Shown here one piece after another: positions 9,496 to 17,576 of a stretch of DNA of 39,835 bases. Under the pieces are notes generated by a model. It searched no databases. It saw only the letters and a program-made list of their open reading frames with translations, and was not told the DNA's origin. The stretch covers positions 1 to 39,835 of the forward strand of contig JAUWCK010000002.1 of assembly GCA_030609345.1 (NCBI GenBank). Direction: 5' to 3'. Each line of letters opens with the position of its first letter. Position 1 is the stretch's first letter. Both the position numbers and the translations under genes were made by a program. Origin of the DNA: Methanosarcinales archaeon (GTDB taxonomy: Archaea > Halobacteriota > Methanosarcinia > Methanosarcinales > Methanogasteraceae).

Positions 9496-12400
9496 TCACA
9501 CCTTCTTCTGTTCGGAGATGTTCGCTGTTCCTACAGAGTAATTCTCAATCGGCATCACGAGCGGGTAATTATCTCTGTCGTGATCTATTCTGTATGGAGA
9601 ATCTCCAATTCCATCGTTATCCGAATCACTTCCTTTGTAATTGCTCCAGTAGTTGCCGAGATAGTTCGTGAATGTCCTGCCTTCGTAGGTGTAATTTATC
9701 TTTGATATTGAGTTCCAGATGTTTGTGGATGTAGAGAAACCAATACCACCGGTGTAAACGGCATTATTTATAAAATTATTCAGATATATAACATTGTTGC
9801 ATGAACCAACCGGGTAGATGCCGGCCCAGTTGTTCGAGAAATTATTGTTTGATATATCGTTGTTATATGATCCACAGAGGCTGATACCACACCAGTTGTT
9901 CGAACAATTGTTGCTTGATATGCTGTTGTTGCCTGAACCACCAAGGCAGATGCCATCATCCTGGTTGTTTGAGCACGTGTTGCTTGATATGCTGCTGTTG
10001 TTTGAACCAGTGAGGCAGATGCCACCATGTCGGTTATTTGAGCAAGTGTTGTTTCGTATGGTGATATTTGAAGAGAAGGCTACTTCTACACCAACGCTTG
10101 CATTATTCAATTCTTGATCTTCGACCAGAACGCCCTTGCAATTCACAAGTATTACCTGACCTGCCCCGTCAGGAATTCTTCCACATTCGATATCCTTCCG
10201 GTAATAAACTGGTTTTCCGTTCACCGTGTTGCTTTCATCTATCTCATGCGTGTAATCGCCCCAAATAACTATTCCATTCTCAACCAGGATATTGCCTGTT
10301 AATCTGCTGTTGCTTGAATGCCCGAGGCAGATGCCATCATCCTGGTTGTTCGAGCAATCATTGTTCGATATGCTGTTGTTGCTTGAATACAGGAGGCGGA
10401 TACCATCATCCTGGTTGTTTGAGCACGTATTGCTTGATATGCTGCTGTTGCTTGAACCGCTGAGGCAGATGCCACCATGTCGGTTATTTGAGCAAGTGTT
10501 GTTTCTTATGGTGATATTTGAAGAGAAGGCTACTTCTACACCAACGCTTGCATTAGTTAATTCTTGGTTTTCGACCAGAATGCCCTTGCAATTCACAAGT
10601 ATTACCTGACCGCCCCCGTCAGGAATTCTCCCGGATTCGATATCCAACCAGTAATGAACCGGTTTTCCGTTCACCGTATTGCTTTCGTCTATCTCATGCG
10701 TGTAATTGCTCAGTGAATCACTCCGGATAAATATTCCACTCTCAAACATGGTATTGCCTGTTAATTTGTTGTTGCTTGAATCGTAGATGTCGATGCCATC
10801 ATCCCGGTTGTTTGGGCAAGTGTTGTTCGATATGCTGTTGTTGCATGATTCAGATAGGTAAATGCCATTATAGCTGTTCGAGCAATCATTGTTCGATATA
10901 CTGTTGTTGCTTGAACTGGTGAGGAGGATGCCATAACCATCAATGAAAGTTCTTTCGTACATGTTGTTTGAGCAATTATTGTTCGATATACTGTTGTTAT
11001 TTGAACCATCGAGGCAGATGCCAACCCGCTCGTTGTTTGAGCAATCATTGTTCGATATACTGTTGTTATTTGAACCACCGAGGCAGATGCCAGCCCACCC
11101 GTTGTTCGGGCAATTATTGCTTGATATGCTGTTGTTGCTCGACTCCCGGAGGCTGATGCCAATACTATTGTTTGAGCAGGTGTTGCCTGAAACGTTGCAG
11201 TAACTTGCATTGAGATGTATTCCTTCTCCGCCGCTTGCTACTTCCAGTACTCTTCTTCCCGTCACCGTAAAACCACTTATGCTGACATGATCTGCGGTTA
11301 TCTCAACGACGTGATCAGCTCCTGCATCCTGAATAACACAATTCGCAGACCCATTCAGGGATCGTATCGTCAATGATTTGGTTACCATCACAGTCTCACG
11401 ATAAACGCCATCCTTGACCTCGATTATATGCCCATCCAACGTATCAGGATCATCTATCGCAGCCTGAATGAAGGAGAACTCTTCGCCGGTGTTGATGTTA
11501 TGAACCCGGTTTACTGGAATATGTTCTCCGATGGTTACCCCATCATCAATCCAGATCGCTGGCATCTTATCCGCATTGTTGTTGACAAGCAATCCATTCG
11601 ATATGTCCAGAGCGCTTGTGTCACCCTGCGATCCTGTTAGTTCGAAGTTTATCCTTGCTACATATCCAGATCCACTGACTCCTTTGAGACCTGGAAGATT
11701 GAAGAGCGCCTTGATCGTGCCTACATCCATGAAACTCCAGCCAACAATCGATATCGTTGTGCCGCATATACTTCCCGCTTCCACATCTTCGACAATCACA
11801 ACACCCGGATCAAAGGATAGTTCAAACTGCCCGGAATCAAGATCAGTTACGTTCTCTACGTCTATCGTGATGTTAAATCTGTCAGTTACAACCGGAGGAG
11901 CGTTAACGGTAACCGGTGCTGGAATGGCCACCTCATCATCAAACCAGACGGCTGGTATCTCCTCTCCTCCCGCATCAACAAGTTTTCCATTTAATATGTC
12001 CAGAACGCTGACACAACCCCGCGGTCCTAACATCGCAAAGCCTATCCTTGCCACATATCCGTTTCCGCCGACCCCACCCGCACCATCCGGTTTGAAGGTC
12101 ACCCTGATCGTGTTCACATCTATGAAACGCCAGTCGATAATCGGTACCGTTGTGCCCCCTATGTTTCCTGCATTAACGCCTGTCACGTTCACAATGCGTG
12201 AATCAAACCTCATATCGAACTGTCCGGAATCAAGATCAGCAACACGGTGGATGTCGATTGTGGCGTTGAATGAGCCAGATATCACTTCCGGGGCATTAAC
12301 ATCGACTATTATCAGATTTTCTGTTGGTACAGAGTAATTCTCGAAAGGCGCAATCAGCGGGCAATGGTCGTTGTCGGAATCTATGCTGTGAGGAGAATCG

Positions 12401-13818
12401 CCAATTCCATCGTTGTCCGAATCGCTTCCCGTGTAATCATCCCAGTAGTTGCCTAAATAGTTCGTGTAGTTCCTGCCTTCATAAGTGTAATTTATCCTTG
12501 ATGTTGAGTTCCAGATGGTCGTATAGGCACGAGAATTGGTGTTATCCTTGTTGTTTATGAAATTGTTCAGGTATACAAGATTGTTGCATGATCCAGAGCG
12601 GCGGATGCCAACCCAGTTATCCGAGCAATCATTGCTTGATACGATGTTGTTGCTTGAACCACTGAGACGGATGCCATACCATCCGTTGTTTGAGCAATTG
12701 TTGCTTGATACGTGGTTGTTGCTTGAACTATTGAGGCGGATGCCATCACAACAGTTGTTCGAGCAATCATTGCTTGATACGATGTTGTTGTCTGAACCAT
12801 CGAGGCGAATACCGATATAATTATTTGAACAGTTATTGTTGGAAACGTTGCAGTAACCCGAATTAAGGTATATCCCGGCTTTAACGAATCTTGATCCCTT
12901 CACTGCAAAACCACTTATGTTAGCATAATCCGCGGTTATCTCAACGACATAATCATATCTTATTGCAGCCTGGATAATGCAATTTGCAGACCCATTTTCA
13001 GACAGTATCGTCAGGGATTTGGTGACCTTTACATTCTCACGATAAACGCCATCTCCGACCACGATTGCATGCCCGTCCAGCGTATCCGGGTCATCGATTG
13101 CGTCCTGGATGGAGGAGAAGATTTCGCCGGTGTCCACGTTGCGAACCGGATTTGCTGTGGGCGTTGGCTCTCCGATGCGTACTTCATCATCAATCCAGAT
13201 TGCGGGTATCTCATGAACATGCGGCGCACTGACGTTGGTAAGTACCCCACCAGATATGTCCAGAACGCTTGTGTCACCCTCTGATCCTGTTGTCTCGAAG
13301 TCTATCTTCGCCACATGTCCGGATCCGCTGACCCCATCGAGACCAGGTAGATGATTGAAGAGTACCCTGATCCTGCCGGCATCCATGAACTGCCAGGAAT
13401 CTACTGGCACCTGTTTGCCGTCTATGTTTCCATCACGGACCGCAGTCACGTTCACAGCGCTTGAATTGAAGGAGAGATCGAACTGCCCGGAATCGAGATC
13501 GGCGACGTTATGGACGTCTATCGTTACCTCGAATGCACCAGACACAACTTCCGGGGCATTGACGCACACCTGCGTCTTCTCTGCCATCGTGAGTATCATG
13601 AGTGCGTCGAGTGAGTTGACCCTACCATCGGCATTCACATCAGCGCGTTCGAGATCAGGTGCTACACTGCCGGCAGCCATCCGGAGCGCGAGCAGCGAGT
13701 CTGCTGTGGTTATTCTGCCATCGTTGTTCACATCACCAAGCATGTTAGCCGATGCTTCCGCGCTGAAGAGTGCAAGCGTTATCAGTATGCAGTAGATTAT
13801 GTATTTCACTATTCTCAT
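9496..13818 (-). CDS. giant secreted scaffold-like protein B: dockerin, three cohesin-like domains, NosD-type beta-helices
   Basis: The protein has 1440 residues and the same plan as protein A, but shorter. A signal peptide (1-24, ending AEASA) is followed by a canonical dockerin with loops DVNNDGRITTAD and DVNADGRVNSLD (to about 83). Cohesin-like domain 1 spans about 84-222 and beta-helix 1 about 225-503. Cohesins 2 and 3 span about 505-768. A long second beta-helix (770 to the end) contains two copies of the VNGKPV module and finishes with a GNYW.NY...SDNDGIGDSPYRI unit and a short hydrophilic tail (ENYSVGTANISEQKKV). There is no C-terminal hydrophobic segment or PGF-CTERM-type signal, so its attachment to the cell is unexplained. 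ATG 13818 is preceded by GGAGGG and by its own TATA-type promoter. Gene A follows after 3 nt, so the two are co-transcribed. Cohesin and beta-helix assignments rest on conserved motifs; the binding partner is inferred. Confidence 0.87.
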   Translation of the reverse strand: MRIVKYIIYCILITLALFSAEASANMLGDVNNDGRITTADSLLALRMAAGSVAPDLERADVNADGRVNSLDALMILTMAEKTQVCVNAPEVVSGAFEVTIDVHNVADLDSGQFDLSFNSSAVNVTAVRDGNIDGKQVPVDSWQFMDAGRIRVLFNHLPGLDGVSGSGHVAKIDFETTGSEGDTSVLDISGGVLTNVSAPHVHEIPAIWIDDEVRIGEPTPTANPVRNVDTGEIFSSIQDAIDDPDTLDGHAIVVGDGVYRENVKVTKSLTILSENGSANCIIQAAIRYDYVVEITADYANISGFAVKGSRFVKAGIYLNSGYCNVSNNNCSNNYIGIRLDGSDNNIVSSNDCSNNCCDGIRLNSSSNNHVSSNNCSNNGWYGIRLSGSSNNIVSSNDCSDNWVGIRRSGSCNNLVYLNNFINNKDNTNSRAYTTIWNSTSRINYTYEGRNYTNYLGNYWDDYTGSDSDNDGIGDSPHSIDSDNDHCPLIAPFENYSVPTENLIIVDVNAPEVISGSFNATIDIHRVADLDSGQFDMRFDSRIVNVTGVNAGNIGGTTVPIIDWRFIDVNTIRVTFKPDGAGGVGGNGYVARIGFAMLGPRGCVSVLDILNGKLVDAGGEEIPAVWFDDEVAIPAPVTVNAPPVVTDRFNITIDVENVTDLDSGQFELSFDPGVVIVEDVEAGSICGTTISIVGWSFMDVGTIKALFNLPGLKGVSGSGYVARINFELTGSQGDTSALDISNGLLVNNNADKMPAIWIDDGVTIGEHIPVNRVHNINTGEEFSFIQAAIDDPDTLDGHIIEVKDGVYRETVMVTKSLTIRSLNGSANCVIQDAGADHVVEITADHVSISGFTVTGRRVLEVASGGEGIHLNASYCNVSGNTCSNNSIGISLRESSNNSISSNNCPNNGWAGICLGGSNNNSISNNDCSNNERVGICLDGSNNNSISNNNCSNNMYERTFIDGYGILLTSSSNNSISNNDCSNSYNGIYLSESCNNSISNNTCPNNRDDGIDIYDSSNNKLTGNTMFESGIFIRSDSLSNYTHEIDESNTVNGKPVHYWLDIESGRIPDGGGQVILVNCKGILVENQELTNASVGVEVAFSSNITIRNNTCSNNRHGGICLSGSSNSSISSNTCSNNQDDGIRLLYSSNNSISNNDCSNNQDDGICLGHSSNSRLTGNILVENGIVIWGDYTHEIDESNTVNGKPVYYRKDIECGRIPDGAGQVILVNCKGVLVEDQELNNASVGVEVAFSSNITIRNNTCSNNRHGGICLTGSNNSSISSNTCSNNQDDGICLGGSGNNSISSNNCSNNWCGISLCGSYNNDISNNNFSNNWAGIYPVGSCNNVIYLNNFINNAVYTGGIGFSTSTNIWNSISKINYTYEGRTFTNYLGNYWSNYKGSDSDNDGIGDSPYRIDHDRDNYPLVMPIENYSVGTANISEQKKV
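10030..10775 (-). repeat. two copies of the ~285-bp beta-helix module in protein B
   Basis: The copies (about 10030-10300 and 10490-10775) encode the same THEIDESNTVNGKPV...QVILVNCKG.LVE.QEL unit found in protein A. They are followed by nearly identical FSSNITIRNNTCSNNRHGGICL rungs. The shared sequence between A and B suggests that the two genes exchange segments. Confidence 0.65.
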
Positions 13819-13877
13819 GTAACATCCCTCCGAATACTATCCGATTCGATCGGGCTCTCTGCGACATCATCTGAGCG

Positions 13878-13920
13878 TCACCAATGACACCTGAAACCCA
13901 TGTTATAAATATCTTTTGCT
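13878..13920 (-). promoter_or_regulatory. archaeal promoter for the B-A operon
   Basis: On the minus strand an A-rich BRE (AAAAGAT, 13911-13917) precedes a clear TATA box ATTTATAA (13903-13910). Transcription would be expected to start about 25 bases downstream, near 13880, leaving an untranslated leader of about 60 nt with a GGAGGG SD before ATG 13818. It differs from the SBP leaders, so A and B may be regulated separately from the SBP genes. Confidence 0.55.
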
Positions 13921-13980
13921 ACGGTCATTCACATACGTAACAAATTTGAAGGATCAGGATTCTCGGTGTTATACACACCC

Positions 13981-14952
13981 TCACATCACCAACAACGCTA
14001 CTATGAGTAATAGATCAATAGCGAATGTCAGAGCAGCATTTATTGCAACGGTCTTGCCACCCAGCCCTGGACCGAAGAGCGATACATGCAACGGCAGTGA
14101 ATGTTTTACAGACCTTGCCGAGAGCGAGACCACAGTGCCAAGCAGCAATGCGATCAATACTCCTTTTGTAGAGATCAACCCCTCATTCAGAAGACCACCT
14201 GCAAGGATTATCCCGGCATACGAGTTCACAACCTCGGTCGCACTGATCAGGGCGACTTCGCTCTCCAATCCCAGAATCTCTGTAACAGGATCCAGGACCA
14301 GAGAGACTGACTCGAAAAAGTTCAGTTCAAACGCCACAGATACCAGAAACAGGGTGACAAACATCGTGGGCACGATTCGTTTGAGCATTCTGTACGTGCT
14401 GTTAGCGCTTTTGTTCAAAGCGCTCTTTCCATCCGCAACAGCATTCGCAGGCGGATTGGGGCTGGATAACTGATGGTTTGGTGTGGGCTGGGTGCTTGTT
14501 AGCCACAGTCTCGCAAGGAATACTCCGATACAGGATTTCAAGAACGCAACAAGCCCCACTATACAGACATAGATCAAGCCAGTGGTAAAACCAAGAATAG
14601 GAATCACGACCGGTATGAAAAACGTAAAAAGGTGCGATAGAATGCTTGTAAATGAGCTGATCACCGTGGTCGCAATAACCTCTCGCTCGGAGATGATCTT
14701 CTCATTCAGCCCGTCAACGAGCATGGAATAACCGGCAGTGGTGCTGAATGTACAGGTCACAACCGAGAGAGCGGATATTGTGTCGATCTTCGCAATGCTT
14801 GCGAGGGGACTTGTGAGCCAGTCGAATTTTTTCATCAGCCCGGTATTGACCGCAAAACTCGTCACAAATATGCCTATGGCTACTATCGGGACTATTTTTG
14901 CCGTATAGTTGGCGGCATAGATCAAAGAGGTGTATGTGATATCGATAACCAT
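13981..14952 (-). CDS. nucleoside-recognition (Gate) domain membrane protein
   Basis: The 323-residue integral membrane protein has two Gate-type halves. The first (about 1-150) has hydrophobic helices, SALSVVTCTFSTTAGYSML and a SHLFTFFIPVVIPILG segment. A hydrophilic Pro/Asn/Ser-rich loop (about 150-185) links it to the second half, which starts RMLKRIVPTMFVTLFL and ends with a hydrophobic helix. Gate domains occur in nucleoside transporters, spore-maturation proteins and the FeoB iron-channel C-terminus, so a transport role for a small molecule or metal is plausible. The gene is last in a set with SBP1 and TrmO, 41 nt after trmO, with a weak GGAG SD. A broken paralogue sits at 927-1790. No substrate can be named. 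It is a candidate membrane partner for the SBPs, since no ABC permease is present. Confidence 0.75.
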   Translation of the reverse strand: MVIDITYTSLIYAANYTAKIVPIVAIGIFVTSFAVNTGLMKKFDWLTSPLASIAKIDTISALSVVTCTFSTTAGYSMLVDGLNEKIISEREVIATTVISSFTSILSHLFTFFIPVVIPILGFTTGLIYVCIVGLVAFLKSCIGVFLARLWLTSTQPTPNHQLSSPNPPANAVADGKSALNKSANSTYRMLKRIVPTMFVTLFLVSVAFELNFFESVSLVLDPVTEILGLESEVALISATEVVNSYAGIILAGGLLNEGLISTKGVLIALLLGTVVSLSARSVKHSLPLHVSLFGPGLGGKTVAINAALTFAIDLLLIVALLVM

Positions 14953-14993
14953 TTAATTCGGTTTTACTCCAATCCATTCCCTATGAGCTCGAT

Positions 14994-15530
14994 TCATCCA
15001 TCAGCTTCTTCCGTATGTATGTGATGATCTTCTCTTAAGTGCTTTCCAACCCATTCCGGCAGGCTTGCTCCAGGATAGCTGTCAAAATCCGGAATATACG
15101 GTTTAATATCCAGAATGGGGGTCCCATTCAGGGCGTCCAGTCCTTTCACCGAAACTCTTCCGCTATCAGGCGAAAAATCCATGAGTTCCACGACCGATAG
15201 ACCGATTGGGTTGGGTCTCACAGGCATCCTTGTGGCAAAGACCTTCACATGTGGGGGCTTGTGGCTACGGTGGTGCTGATGGTGGTGGTCATGCTCCGGC
15301 ATCTTCCACTCACTGGATTTGTGGATCCAGAAAAGGACGATGATATGGGAATACCCATCCAGCCCACTTATCTTCCCGGCATGTTCCGAATTGAGCACTA
15401 TTGTAGAGATATCCTCGTTCCAGCCCTCTTTTCCATGGGGGTGCGGCACCTCGCCGAAGCTGTGATATCCTGATTCGATATACCCGATCGGATGTAGAGC
15501 AAAGCTCTCACGGTGCGTCTCCGTAGTCAT
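14994..15530 (-). CDS. TrmO/TsaA-family tRNA methyltransferase-like protein with His-rich loop
   Basis: The 178-residue protein has the TsaA/TrmO beta-barrel signature: LHPIGYIES near the start, ISGLDGYSHIIVLFWIH (about 55-70) and the catalytic-region motif FATRMPVRPNPIGLSVVEL (98-116), then LDALNGTPILDIKPYIPDFD. Characterised TrmO uses SAM to N6-methylate t6A37 of some tRNAs. Between the core motifs lies a loop at residues 80-94 with eight histidines (HDHHHQHHRSH...H), which looks metal-binding and is not a feature I associate with standard TrmO. The start ATG directly follows the TAA of SBP1 with no spacer, and its SD (GGAGGTGA) lies inside that gene, so translation is coupled. That context suggests a metal- or ligand-related job as an alternative to tRNA modification. 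Confidence 0.8.
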   Translation of the reverse strand: MTTETHRESFALHPIGYIESGYHSFGEVPHPHGKEGWNEDISTIVLNSEHAGKISGLDGYSHIIVLFWIHKSSEWKMPEHDHHHQHHRSHKPPHVKVFATRMPVRPNPIGLSVVELMDFSPDSGRVSVKGLDALNGTPILDIKPYIPDFDSYPGASLPEWVGKHLREDHHIHTEEADG

Positions 15531-16775
15531 TTACGTCACCTCCGGGCACACGAAGACGCCATTTCCATCAAGATCGTAGTCCAGCCGCTGAAACCTTGTC
15601 AGGTACTCCTGATGGAACGCCTCCGGATCCAGGTCCTCGAATAGATCAGGATAGAGCCACTTTGCCATGTATGCGGCGCCAACGAAGTTGGCTGTGCTGC
15701 CCACAAGATCCATATCGATCAGATATGTCCGGTTCTCCGCAGCGGTCATGCCCTCCCACCCGGGACGGCTCATGATCCGTTCTCGCTCCAGTCTCATCGC
15801 CTCGGGATCGTCTTCTCCATATCCGCAGAGACCGGTTTTGCATCGCACGGTCTTCACGATCACATCAGGGTTCTCTTCTATCAACCATTCCTGATCCACC
15901 TCAGCGATCGGTTTCTCAGAGAAACATGGGAGGTCAGCAGCGATATTTACACCACCTGCTGCCACACATATCTCATGACCCGATGAACCCGTTGCAAAAG
16001 CTCTGTAATCATCGCAATACTCGATATACACCCGTTCTCTATCGTCCTCCGGGATTTCACTCACTCGTTCCCAGATCATTTCATCGATGTATTCCTGATA
16101 GAAGGTACAGAACTCCCGGGCGTCCTCCGTATTACCGAGAATGTATCCAAGCATCTGTATATTCTTTGTCATCACTTCCAGTCGCCCCATATCCCAGCAG
16201 GTAACTGCGATTGCGTCCGGGAGTTTATCTTCGAGATTGGCGCCCATCGATTTCAATTTGCCAGTACAAACGATGTCCGGATTTAGTTCGATGATCCTCT
16301 CGAGATCAGGGTTGGACGTTACTCCAGCGGATGGAAGCTTGCTTAACTCAGGAAAGAACGTATTCCTTCTCTTTATGTCTGATGAAACCCCAACCACCCT
16401 CTCTTCGGCTTTTACTATCTTTATAGCCTCAGCGTCAGGGTATGTGAGGACAACTATCCGCTCAACCGGCATTTTCACAGTCACCGTCCTATCAGCAGAA
16501 TCCAGAACTGTGAGCTCCTTCTCCCGCCCGAGTATGATCAGCGCGATCTGCGTCATGTCAAGGATGTCTATTTCTCCGTCATACTTGGCATCGGCAAGCT
16601 CTGTTGCATCTCTGTATTCGAGGATGATCAGTTCGGTATATGTCACATCCTGCATGTTGATCGTGTCATCTTCGTTTGCGTTTCCGAAGATGCCGAGTGT
16701 GTAGTCTGATGCTGCTGCTGGGAGTGTTAGCAAAAGCATCATTGTTATTCCAACTGATATTGTAGTTATTCTCAT
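15531..16775 (-). CDS. SBP1: dockerin-tagged class III substrate-binding protein (BtuF/FepB-like)
   Basis: The protein has 414 residues. The signal peptide is cleaved after LPAAA (22). A divergent dockerin (about 24-84) has loops NANEDDTINMQD and DAKYDGEIDILD. The class III periplasmic-binding fold then begins at VKMPVERIVVLTYPDAEAIKI and contains FPELSKLPSAG...NPDLERIIELNPDIV, the interlobe helix MLGYILGNTEDAREF and AAGGVNIAADL. The end is the family signature AAYMAKWLYPDLFEDLDPEAFHQEY. It belongs to the 'MAKW' subgroup. Unusual cysteines (VRCKTGLCGYG) lie in the C-terminal lobe. No lipobox is present. SBP1 follows conserved leader copy 2 and is the first gene of a unit with TrmO and the Gate protein. 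The ligand is unknown; haem, siderophore or corrinoid are family precedents. Confidence 0.88.
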   Translation of the reverse strand: MRITTISVGITMMLLLTLPAAASDYTLGIFGNANEDDTINMQDVTYTELIILEYRDATELADAKYDGEIDILDMTQIALIILGREKELTVLDSADRTVTVKMPVERIVVLTYPDAEAIKIVKAEERVVGVSSDIKRRNTFFPELSKLPSAGVTSNPDLERIIELNPDIVCTGKLKSMGANLEDKLPDAIAVTCWDMGRLEVMTKNIQMLGYILGNTEDAREFCTFYQEYIDEMIWERVSEIPEDDRERVYIEYCDDYRAFATGSSGHEICVAAGGVNIAADLPCFSEKPIAEVDQEWLIEENPDVIVKTVRCKTGLCGYGEDDPEAMRLERERIMSRPGWEGMTAAENRTYLIDMDLVGSTANFVGAAYMAKWLYPDLFEDLDPEAFHQEYLTRFQRLDYDLDGNGVFVCPEVT

Positions 16776-16789
16776 TGTATACTACCTTC

Positions 16790-16915
16790 TTATAATGTAT
16801 TTATTGTTCTATATGATCATACGTACGATAGGTGCTACATCATGCATGCATACCATAGCTGCTCCATTTAGGACTTAAAACTTTCGGTCAGTATCGTGTC
16901 ATAAAAAGTAAACAT
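16790..16915 (-). promoter_or_regulatory. conserved SBP leader/promoter, copy 2
   Basis: This leader aligns with the copies upstream of 772 and 32924. On the minus strand BRE-like CGAAAG (16881-16886) and TATA-like TTTTAAGT (16873-16880) lie 98 bases before ATG 16775. A TGCATGCAT palindrome (about 16842-16850) falls at the expected transcription start. An imperfect palindrome centred on TACGTA lies at about 16817-16830. An SD (AGAAGGTAG) precedes the ATG. A palindrome at the start site is where a repressor would sit, but no regulator gene was seen. Confidence 0.6.
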
Positions 16916-17197
16916 ATCACCTTATCTTCACAGCACACGAACGATGATTTTGGTCATTTGAGCACGCCAAGATCATGCGATATGCCAGAGCTCTGCACCA
17001 ACACGAGAAGCCCATAACTTATCCACATCACAGGTGAGCGGATTTGGGAACGACCACTGTTGAGAGCCATCCCGGCAGACGCCTCAAAGCTTATACGATC
17101 TGCGGCTGCCCGGCTTTGCAGGGGTGCATATCAACATCGCCGTGGCATTCCCTCATCTGCTCTGGCATGCACCTCTCTGAGTCGTCTTTGTGATACT
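16916..17197. other. intergenic stretch with no clear gene
   Basis: The region lies between the leader of SBP1 and the 3' end of the cupin gene. Apart from a short Cys-rich open frame on the minus strand (17091-17168, or from a TTG at 17201), I see no gene, RNA or repeat here. Confidence 0.5.
17091..17168 (-). CDS. possible small Cys-rich protein
   Basis: ATG 17168 opens a 25-residue frame (MPEQMRECHGDVDMHPC...QIV) ending in TAA. The same frame stays open upstream through PCHEECLKYHKDDSERC, overlapping the end of the cupin gene, and could start at TTG 17201. Five Cys and four His in about 45 residues resemble a small metal-binding protein. The SD before the ATG (GAGAGGTG) is very close to it. 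It could be a genuine microprotein, a remnant, or chance. Confidence 0.25.
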   Translation of the reverse strand: MPEQMRECHGDVDMHPCKAGQPQIV

Positions 17198-17575
17198 TCA
17201 AGCATTCTTCGTGGCATGGTGCCTCAGAATATCTTTAAGCTCCTCAACCGATCGTACAGGTGGTGGGGATGAGATCAGTATTGCATTTACCGGTGCATCT
17301 GCTCGATTCTTGATGCCCACCTCTGTATCAGGTGGCACCAGCATCGCGGTTCCGCTACTCATGATCACTGTTTCGCCTCCTGATCTCACCTCCAGCTCAC
17401 CACTCAGGCAGTATATAACACCTTCCGTAGAGTGGGCGTGAGGAGAGACTTCAAGACCTGCCGGGATCAGAAGATGTATAACCGCCAGCCTCTCGCCGAA
17501 TATCAGCGGCTTCATCACACCCTCTGAAGTCTCCAGCCCTTCAACTTCACTGATACTTTTTATTTCAATTCCCAT
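17198..17575 (-). CDS. small single-domain cupin
   Basis: ATG 17575 was chosen over an upstream in-frame ATG at 17599 because an AAGGTGGTG SD sits just before it and it lies one base after the methyltransferase stop. The 125-residue product has one cupin barrel. Motif 1 is HAHSTE (H46, H48, E51), a standard metal-ligand set. In motif 2 the usual Pro-His is replaced (VPPDTEVGIKN), so the fourth metal ligand is missing. Family members bind small metabolites or catalyse isomerisation or oxygenation; no substrate can be assigned. It is the last gene of a PPOX-methyltransferase-cupin unit, which suggests a role in modifying a small organic ligand. Confidence 0.75.
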   Translation of the reverse strand: MGIEIKSISEVEGLETSEGVMKPLIFGERLAVIHLLIPAGLEVSPHAHSTEGVIYCLSGELEVRSGGETVIMSSGTAMLVPPDTEVGIKNRADAPVNAILISSPPPVRSVEELKDILRHHATKNA

Positions 17576-17576
17576 T

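Noticed and set aside
1831..13818. Cellulosome for polysaccharide degradation
   Set aside because: No glycoside hydrolase, carbohydrate esterase or carbohydrate-binding module was recognised; the dockerin partners in the window are binding proteins.
13965..13979. Small hairpin GGTGT...ACACC after the Gate gene as a terminator
   Set aside because: Only five base pairs and no U tract; too weak to support.
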